Shown here in pieces: positions 58,717 to 64,000 of a stretch of DNA of 64,000 nucleotides; the stretch's first letter is position 1; every line of letters begins with the position of its first letter. The translations under genes were made by a program, and so were the position numbers. The stretch lies in assembly GCF_900188325.1 (NCBI RefSeq), contig NZ_FZPD01000004.1:440501-504500 (forward strand), read 5' to 3'. The notes under the pieces were generated by a model that was not told the origin of the DNA, ran no database searches, and saw only the letters and a program-made list of their open reading frames with translations. Origin of the DNA: Ekhidna lutea. Lineage in GTDB: Bacteria; Bacteroidota; Bacteroidia; Cytophagales; Cyclobacteriaceae.

Positions 58717-60768
58717 ATGGCAATACCTAAAATAAAACACTATATCGCAGGGCAATGGATGGAAGGAGCTGGCGATGGTGAAGTCCTTCATCATGCAATC
58801 ACCGGTGATCCCGTGGCATCACATACCATCGAGGGCATTGATTTCAAGGATGCCTACGATCATGCGAGAAATGTAGGGAATCCGGCATTGCGAAAAATGA
58901 CCTTTCAGGAGCGTGGATTGATGCTCAAGGCATTGGCCTTCCACCTGATGGATGAAAAAGAAAAGTTTTATGAGGTTAGTAAAGCAACAGGCGCTACTCG
59001 CCTGGATAGCTGGATTGATATCGAAGGTGGGATTGGCAATGTGTTTTCTAACGCCAGTCTGAGAAGGCAATTCCCAGACCTTCCGTATCACGTGGATGGA
59101 CAGACAGTTCCACTTTCGAAGGAGGGAAGTTTTGTAGGCCATCACATCATGGTACCAAAAGAAGGTGTTGCCGTCCATATCAATGCATTCAACTTCCCAA
59201 TCTGGGGAATGTTGGAAAAGGCTGCCGTCAACTGGCTGGCAGGGATGCCATGCATCATCAAACCTGCTGAACAAACCTGCTACCTGACTGAAGTGATGGT
59301 AAAGAACATCATTGACTCAGGCATTTTACCTGAAGGTGCATTACAGTTGGTTGCAGGATATGGAAATGGAATCCTGGATCATGTGGACATGAACGATGTG
59401 GTGACATTCACCGGATCTTTTGAGACAGGCAAGAAACTTAAAACCCTTCCTCAAATTGTAGAAAACTCCGTTCCTTTCAATTTGGAAGCAGACTCACTGA
59501 ACTGTGCTGTACTTGGAGAAGATGCAGTTCCGGGCACTCCTGAATTCGACTTATTTATCAAGGAAGTTAGAAAAGAGATCACGGTAAAATGTGGACAGAA
59601 ATGTACGGCAGTAAGAAGGATCATTGTTCCTGAAAAACTGGTAGAAGATGTGCAGATTGCTTTGGGTAAAGCATTTGAAAAAACAACCATTGGCGACCCA
59701 AGTGTGGAAGGTGTGCGAATGGGGGCGCTTGCAGGAAGGGAGCAATTAGATGAAGTAACGAAGCGAGTAGCCGAACTTGCCAAAACGTCTGATCTGGTTT
59801 ATGGCTCACTAGACAATAAAGGAGAGGCTATGGGTGCCGACTGGAACAAAGGAGCCTTCATTTCACCGATGCTTTTTGTGAATCAGAACCCATTGAATAC
59901 TGAAGAAGTCCACAACATTGAAGCTTTCGGTCCGATCAGTACGATTCTTCCATATAAAAACATGGATGAGGCGATAGCCATTTCGAAGAAAGGAAAAGGA
60001 TCGCTTTGTTCGTCCATTACAACAGCAAATGATAAAATCGCCCGAGAATATGTAGTTGGAGCAGCTACACATCATGGCCGAATTTTAGTATTGAATGAAG
60101 CGTGCGCCAAAGAGTCTACCGGTCATGGATCACCCATGCCACAACTGGTACATGGAGGACCCGGAAGAGCCGGAGGAGGTGAAGAGATGGGCGGCAAGCG
60201 AGGGGTGATGCACTACCTGCAACGCACAGCTATCCAGGGATCACCTACTACCTTAACTGAAATCACACAACAGTATCAGTACGGTGGTGAATACAAAGAC
60301 ACAGAAAAGCATCCATTCTCCAAGCACTTCGAAGATCTCGAGATTGGTGATACGGTCATTACTGCTAAGCGCACCATTACCGAGGGTGACATTGTCACAT
60401 TTGCCAATGTAAGCTGGGATCACTTCTATGCTCATACAGATGTGACTTCACTGGAGGGAACAACTTTCGAAGGACGTGTGGCACATGGATATTTTATCTT
60501 ATCCGCTGCAGCAGGTCTTTTCGTTCAGGCCAAGAAAGGTCCGGTTCTTTTGAATTACGGATTGGAAGAATGTCGGTTCACTAAACCGGTTTATCCGGGC
60601 ATGACCATTGGCGTGCGCTGTACTGTTAAGGAGAAAGTAGATCAGGAAAAGAAAGACGATATCGCAAAAGGCATTGTGAAGTTTTTGGTTGACGTGTATG
60701 ACGAGACCGGAGAGACTGTGGCGATTGCAACTATTTTAACGATGATTAAGAAGCGGGATCAGGGGTAA
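58717..60768 (+). CDS. paaZ: PaaZ: bifunctional aldehyde dehydrogenase / oxepin-CoA hydrolase
   Basis: A 683-residue fusion protein of usual PaaZ length. The N-terminal aldehyde-dehydrogenase domain (1 to about 520) has FNLEADSLNCAVLGED with the catalytic Glu and KCGQKCTAVRRI with the catalytic Cys; the C-terminal MaoC-like hotdog domain (about 540-683) has FANVSWDHFYAHTD with the hydratase Asp/His pair. PaaZ opens the oxepin-CoA ring and oxidises the semialdehyde in phenylacetate breakdown. Other paa genes in the window are the thiolase and paaY; the epoxidase paaABC(D)E, paaG and paaK genes are not here. It has its own promoter. Confidence 0.93.
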   Translation: MAIPKIKHYIAGQWMEGAGDGEVLHHAITGDPVASHTIEGIDFKDAYDHARNVGNPALRKMTFQERGLMLKALAFHLMDEKEKFYEVSKATGATRLDSWIDIEGGIGNVFSNASLRRQFPDLPYHVDGQTVPLSKEGSFVGHHIMVPKEGVAVHINAFNFPIWGMLEKAAVNWLAGMPCIIKPAEQTCYLTEVMVKNIIDSGILPEGALQLVAGYGNGILDHVDMNDVVTFTGSFETGKKLKTLPQIVENSVPFNLEADSLNCAVLGEDAVPGTPEFDLFIKEVRKEITVKCGQKCTAVRRIIVPEKLVEDVQIALGKAFEKTTIGDPSVEGVRMGALAGREQLDEVTKRVAELAKTSDLVYGSLDNKGEAMGADWNKGAFISPMLFVNQNPLNTEEVHNIEAFGPISTILPYKNMDEAIAISKKGKGSLCSSITTANDKIAREYVVGAATHHGRILVLNEACAKESTGHGSPMPQLVHGGPGRAGGGEEMGGKRGVMHYLQRTAIQGSPTTLTEITQQYQYGGEYKDTEKHPFSKHFEDLEIGDTVITAKRTITEGDIVTFANVSWDHFYAHTDVTSLEGTTFEGRVAHGYFILSAAAGLFVQAKKGPVLLNYGLEECRFTKPVYPGMTIGVRCTVKEKVDQEKKDDIAKGIVKFLVDVYDETGETVAIATILTMIKKRDQG

Positions 60769-60816
60769 TTGGTTGATTTGAAGATTTTGTCGCTTTGAAA
60801 GATTCACTCTGCTAGA

Positions 60817-60846
60817 ACGTCATGCCGGACTTGATCCGGCATCTTC
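60817..60846. repeat. REP-like palindrome
   Basis: ATGCCGGA (60822-60829) and TCCGGCAT (60835-60842) with a CTTGA loop lie in the context ACGTCATGCCGGACTTGA, a form seen as a dispersed repeat in many bacteria. It follows paaZ by about 50 bp and may also act as a weak terminator or transcript-stabilising hairpin. Confidence 0.55.
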
Positions 60847-60891
60847 GTTTTTAAGATTATCTGGACTCGCATCATTTTTTTTGATGAAAAA

Positions 60892-61188
60892 CTAAAAGTA
60901 CCTCTCCACATCCCTTGAATGGTGAAGAATACGAAGTATGAATACGTACCCATCTCTAATTCTATAGAAAATTGCGTGTTTTTCTGAAATTGTTTGACGA
61001 AGGCCCTTTCTTATGTCATCCCTGGTAATCCCAGAATTTGGATACTTACCCAATCTCTTAAAAGTAGAGATCAATTTTTCCTGATAGTCAACTGCTGGCT
61101 TATCACCATACTGTAGGGAATAGAAGAATATATCATCAAGATCATTTTCTGCAGGTTCGGATAAAATATATCCCTCATTTAATCCCAT
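60892..61188 (-). CDS. ParE/RelE-family toxin
   Basis: A 98-residue RelE/ParE-fold protein: YILSEPAENDLDDIFFYSLQ at the start, GDKPAVDYQEKLISTFKRLG, and RHxIFYRI-like KHAIFYRIRDGYVFILRILH near the end with HHSRDVERYF, matching the ParE group (usually gyrase poison). It overlaps the ParD-like antitoxin gene by 14 bp. Toxicity is inferred from family and pairing. Confidence 0.88.
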   Translation of the reverse strand: MGLNEGYILSEPAENDLDDIFFYSLQYGDKPAVDYQEKLISTFKRLGKYPNSGITRDDIRKGLRQTISEKHAIFYRIRDGYVFILRILHHSRDVERYF

Positions 61189-61411
61189 ACTTTGCCTTGT
61201 TGTCAGCTAAGATTTGCTCAGCAGATCTGCTACTAGGAGGTGCGTCCCACGCTTTGTTGATCTCTTTTCTCAGGTCATCAAGCATCTTTTCACGTAAGGT
61301 TTCATGAAGCCTTAGTGCGTCCCTCACCACTTCGCTGGCATTCTGAAAGTGTCCGGATGCAATTTGCTCCCTGATGTATTTTTCCTGTCTTTCTGTAAAG
61401 CTTACATTCAT
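61175..61411 (-). CDS. ParD-family antitoxin
   Basis: A 78-residue antitoxin with an N-terminal ribbon-helix-helix (NVSFTERQEKYIREQIASGH, SEVVRDALRLHE) and a C-terminal toxin-binding tail (SRSAEQILADNKAKYG). ParD proteins bind the toxin and repress the operon. The promoter box at 61437-61444 lies in an AT-rich, partly palindromic region, CTATAT and ATATAG, likely the operator. Confidence 0.88.
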   Translation of the reverse strand: MNVSFTERQEKYIREQIASGHFQNASEVVRDALRLHETLREKMLDDLRKEINKAWDAPPSSRSAEQILADNKAKYGIK

Positions 61412-61436
61412 AATTAATAACTATATCCATATATGT

Positions 61437-61444
61437 CAAATATA
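61437..61444 (-). promoter_or_regulatory. parDE promoter -7 box
   Basis: TATATTTG on the minus strand is an exact TAnnTTTG, 26 bp before the antitoxin ATG at 61411. Flanking CTATAT (61421-61426) and ATATAG (61440-61445) can form an autoregulatory palindrome. Confidence 0.5.
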
Positions 61445-61500
61445 GCCATCAAATTCGATATCTCTGGGCTGATAATTAACTTAGAAGTAAACCATGCCTG

Positions 61501-62025
61501 ATGATCCATCCAGTTTATTTCATTTTCTTATTTCTTCTTTTCGCCTGTGGACAGGATGATTCCGGAAAATCAGGTCTTTCAAACTTTGAAAGCACTGCCA
61601 GCTTTCACCTTGTTGGCGATGGATATGATGAAGTCACCAGCTTCAACTCAAATGACAATCTGATTTTCAGTCAGCTTTTTGAGAATAATGAAATGTGGAT
61701 TCGACTGGCTGCTAGTCAAAATGCGAATGGCGAACATGGATCACATATCGACATTGATATTTGTGACTATTCCGGCTCAGCCAAGTATGCCCCAATTGAT
61801 CCTCAAAAAAGACCTTGCTCCAAAAGTGGTTGGGATATCTGGTGGCATGATGATTCTAAGGTCTATTTCAATCAAGAAACTTCAAATCCATGCATATTGA
61901 TTTTAACACAAAATGGTGATATGCTTTCAGGAGTTTTTGAATGTGATGATGTGATTAAAATGGGAGGTACATCAACGATACAAATTAAAGATGGCTCCTT
62001 TAAAACCATGATTGAACGAAAGTAG
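61501..62025 (+). CDS. Lipoprotein of unknown function
   Basis: A 174-residue lipoprotein with lipobox LLFACG (Cys near 16). The mature part looks like a beta-sandwich with several cysteines (ICDYSG, RPCSKSG, NPCILI, FECDDV) that may form disulphides, and a SGWDIWWHDDSKVYF segment. No family recognised. It is a single gene on the plus strand whose end is 2 bp from the convergent response-regulator gene. Confidence 0.65.
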   Translation: MIHPVYFIFLFLLFACGQDDSGKSGLSNFESTASFHLVGDGYDEVTSFNSNDNLIFSQLFENNEMWIRLAASQNANGEHGSHIDIDICDYSGSAKYAPIDPQKRPCSKSGWDIWWHDDSKVYFNQETSNPCILILTQNGDMLSGVFECDDVIKMGGTSTIQIKDGSFKTMIERK

Positions 62026-62027
62026 AT

Positions 62028-62711
62028 TTAGCCAACCTCAATCAGGTTGTTTTTCAACGCATACAATACCAAACCAGCTACATTTCTGGAATGTGTTTTT
62101 TGTAAAAGGTTGTTACGATGACCATCTACTGTCTTCATACTTATAAAGAGTTTTTCCGCAATCTCACCTGTTGTCATTTGCTGACATACCAACTGAAGCA
62201 CCTCCACTTCTCTTTTTGTTAAAGGAATCTCACCCCCCTTATGAAAGGAAGGCTTTTTCCCTCGATGATTCATACGCTTCTGAATGGCTAGCAAGGCTCT
62301 TTGATTTATATAAGAACCTTTTGAATAAACGGACAAAATGGCCTCACGCACCTCATCCGGATCAGAATCCTTGACTAAGTAGCCATGCGCTCCTCTTTCA
62401 ATAAGTTCCGCTATGAATCCATCATCATTATGCACTGAAAGGATCAATATTTTGATGTCCGGATAGATCTCTAGTACAGCATCAGTAACGGCTATTCCAT
62501 CAAAGTCTTCCCCATCTTTTTGAGGTAACGATAAGTCAAGCAATAAAACATCCGGTTTTGGCGAACTCTTATCTAGTTTATCCATCACGGAAAAACCATC
62601 CTCAGATTCCATGACCACTTCAAAATCTTCCCATGAAGAAAGTAAAGATTTAAGTCCTTCCCTGAAAAGATGCTGATCTTCAACCAGCCCAATATGTATT
62701 TTTTTTTGCAT
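62028..62711 (-). CDS. NarL/FixJ-family response regulator
   Basis: A 227-residue regulator with receiver residues Glu11/Asp12 (GLVEDQHLF), phospho-acceptor Asp in VLLLDLSLPQKDGEDFDG (about 57) and Lys in GYLVKDSD, then a LuxR DNA-binding domain (LTKREVEVLQLVCQQMTTGE; ISMKTVDGHRNNLLQKTHSR). The receiver has a longer loop (KDGEDFDGI) than the NarL consensus. Its ATG shares a base with the stop of the kinase gene (TAATG), so kinase and regulator are translationally coupled. Confidence 0.92.
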   Translation of the reverse strand: MQKKIHIGLVEDQHLFREGLKSLLSSWEDFEVVMESEDGFSVMDKLDKSSPKPDVLLLDLSLPQKDGEDFDGIAVTDAVLEIYPDIKILILSVHNDDGFIAELIERGAHGYLVKDSDPDEVREAILSVYSKGSYINQRALLAIQKRMNHRGKKPSFHKGGEIPLTKREVEVLQLVCQQMTTGEIAEKLFISMKTVDGHRNNLLQKTHSRNVAGLVLYALKNNLIEVG

Positions 62712-63505
62712 TAGTTTTCTTCTTCAAGTGGAATAGAAATAAACGCATTAAATCCCTTTCCTTTAGGAAAAGTTAATGTTCCTCCAACAGCATTTATACG
62801 AGCCTCTACACTTTTCAAACCCAGCCCGGGAGTTATGTCATTATTCAGTCCTACCCCATTATCTGTATATGATAATGTGATCTGATTCCGATCCGACTGC
62901 TTCAAATGTATATCGGCATTTTTTGCATTTGCATGTTTAATTGTATTATGAAGCAATTCCATACACACCCGATAAAGACCAACTTCTATATCCGCTGGCA
63001 TTCTTGTAATTTCTTCTGAAATGTTTAGCCTTACTTCTACTTGTCCTGCATCGCTGGTTCGACTTGCCAACTCTTCAAGTGCCTTTGAAAGACCAAAGGA
63101 TTCCAGTTGCGGAGGCATTAACCGATGGCTTATTTCTCTCACGGAGGTCAGTGCCGACTCTGTGATGGATCGAATATTTTTAATCGATGACATCAATTCC
63201 TGTATTCCTTTGTCATCTGTTTTTTCTAACCGAACCAAATTCATCCTGGCAATAGCGAGCGTTCCCCCAAGCTCATCATGCAGGTTTCTGGCAATGCGCC
63301 TGCGTTCAGTTTCCTGTACATCAATGCTTGACTTCAGCAACTCTTTCTGGTGTTGATTTTTCAACTCCTCCTGTTGAAGTCGTTGACGGATAAGATTTCT
63401 TTGAAAATGTTGATTTAATAAGAAAACACTGATAGTAATGATGAAAACCACTAAAACCAGTGGCCATAGAATATTTAAGAAGTCAATTTCCTGGGTCGTT
63501 TCCAT
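62711..63505 (-). CDS. HisKA_3-type sensor histidine kinase
   Basis: About 264 residues: one N-terminal membrane helix (LWPLVLVVFIITISVFLL), a coiled-coil rich in Gln, HisKA_3 with IARNLHDELGGTLAIARM (phospho-acceptor His) and a HATPase domain (ELLHNTIKHANAKNADIHL, DNGVGLN, GLGLKSVEARI). There is no sensor domain of note, so input may come from the membrane protein encoded upstream. An ATG at 63562 would lengthen the protein by 19 residues but overlaps that gene much more; 63505 is preferred. Confidence 0.88.
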   Translation of the reverse strand: METTQEIDFLNILWPLVLVVFIITISVFLLNQHFQRNLIRQRLQQEELKNQHQKELLKSSIDVQETERRRIARNLHDELGGTLAIARMNLVRLEKTDDKGIQELMSSIKNIRSITESALTSVREISHRLMPPQLESFGLSKALEELASRTSDAGQVEVRLNISEEITRMPADIEVGLYRVCMELLHNTIKHANAKNADIHLKQSDRNQITLSYTDNGVGLNNDITPGLGLKSVEARINAVGGTLTFPKGKGFNAFISIPLEEEN

Positions 63506-64000
63506 AGGCCGATAAAGAAGCAGATATACATAACGGTTGAAAATAAAGTGTGAAAAGCCCAAGTATATTGATTAATCGTTGCAGAGAAATTCTTTGTAAG
63601 AAAATCTCCAAAATAAAAAATCAAAAGACTAGACGTATAGTAGATAAACAGTCCGGAATTAATCCAGTTTAAACTCGAAATCAATTCCAAGCGCTGCTTT
63701 CTTACAATATCATTCAACAGCAAAATATAAGTAGATAAAGATAGGATGATTACCAAAACTGCTTGTACGACCAAAGCATGTGAATTGAAAGAATAGACTG
63801 TTTGAATAAACACAGAGTTTATAATAGAATAAATCGTAAAAGAGACTCCAATGCTGATAAATACCTTACGACTTATAAATCCTCGTAGAATGGCCTTATA
63901 GAAAAGTAAAAGAATTAAAAATCCCGCCAATACATATAAATGTAGTAGCGGGAAATTATTGATCTTAGCATACCAAAGTAGCGTCGAACTCAATTCGATA
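63475..64000 (-). CDS. Multi-span membrane protein (partial)
   Basis: The frame is open to the window end and no ATG is visible at its start, so the N-terminus lies outside; at least 174 residues are here. About five or six membrane helices are visible (LYVLAGFLILLLFYKAIL, VFISIGVSFTIYSIINSV, LVVQAVLVIILSLSTYILLL, a C-terminal TVMYICFFIGLW). The 31-bp overlap with the kinase gene suggests co-translation and a signal-input role, reminiscent of 7TM sensor modules; family not recognised. Confidence 0.65.
   Translation of the reverse strand, partial: IELSSTLLWYAKINNFPLLHLYVLAGFLILLLFYKAILRGFISRKVFISIGVSFTIYSIINSVFIQTVYSFNSHALVVQAVLVIILSLSTYILLLNDIVRKQRLELISSLNWINSGLFIYYTSSLLIFYFGDFLTKNFSATINQYTWAFHTLFSTVMYICFFIGLWKRPRKLTS

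Noticed and set aside
1-64000. CRISPR array or tRNA/rRNA genes
   Set aside because: No regularly spaced repeats and no tRNA or rRNA sequence were recognised by reading; a covariance-model scan was not possible.

Overview
The window looks like chromosome of a Bacteroidota bacterium, most likely of the Cytophagales type. Supporting signs are lineage-typical families (RteC, DUF4834, DUF3347, DUF2911, DUF5689, HYC_CC_PP, NqrF, a 938-residue CarB), many lipoproteins with short lipoboxes, no obvious Shine-Dalgarno sequences, and promoters of the Bacteroidota type (TAnnTTTG at -7, TTTG-like at -33). I did not identify a genus. No rRNA, tRNA, CRISPR array or transposase gene was recognised.

Layout. 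1-4.9 kb: edge of an integrated element, all on the minus strand: an rteC gene cut by an in-frame TAG, two small DNA-binding proteins, a P-loop ATPase, an AbiEi/AbiEii toxin-antitoxin pair and the start of a restriction-modification enzyme that runs off the window. 5-12.5 kb: copper handling (small CxxC chaperone, CopA ATPase, two oxidoreductases, and two tandem AraC regulators each carrying an N-terminal metal-binding-like CxxC domain). 12.6-19.6 kb: an MFS exporter and a complete RND tripartite pump (adaptor, pump, TolC) on the plus strand. 19.7-32.3 kb: a long minus-strand cus-type metal-efflux operon: HYC_CC_PP protein, CusA, an acetolactate-decarboxylase-like lipoprotein, CusC, CusB with a fused DUF3347 domain, a free DUF3347 lipoprotein, a permease, a DUF2911 lipoprotein, a TlpA-like thioredoxin and a CDCC beta-propeller-like lipoprotein. 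33-39 kb: sensory cluster of LuxR-type regulators and PAS kinases. 39.3-42.9 kb: ferric-iron ABC transporter behind a palindromic operator. 43-52.7 kb: housekeeping genes (PspC, arginase-like, NqrF, AccD, TPR kinase, CarB). 52.9-60.8 kb: phenylacetate-type genes (thiolase, PaaY, PaaZ) mixed with a deoxynucleoside kinase, two beta-barrel-like proteins and a FlgO/TPR protein. 60.8-64 kb: ParDE module, a lipoprotein, and a further two-component system that meets the window end.

The most unusual structure is inside the cus operon. A four-helix-bundle gene (the family found in 23S rRNA intervening sequences) sits between the decarboxylase-like gene and cusC, bounded by a 22-bp imperfect inverted repeat (18 of 22 positions pairable as RNA) spanning 507 bp, and by near-identical direct repeats. 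Its purine-rich repeat supplies the stop codon of the gene upstream and a 12-residue repeated N-terminal extension of CusC. A related repeat pair lies in frame inside cusA. This resembles a 23S-rRNA-type intervening sequence, but placed in a protein-coding operon.
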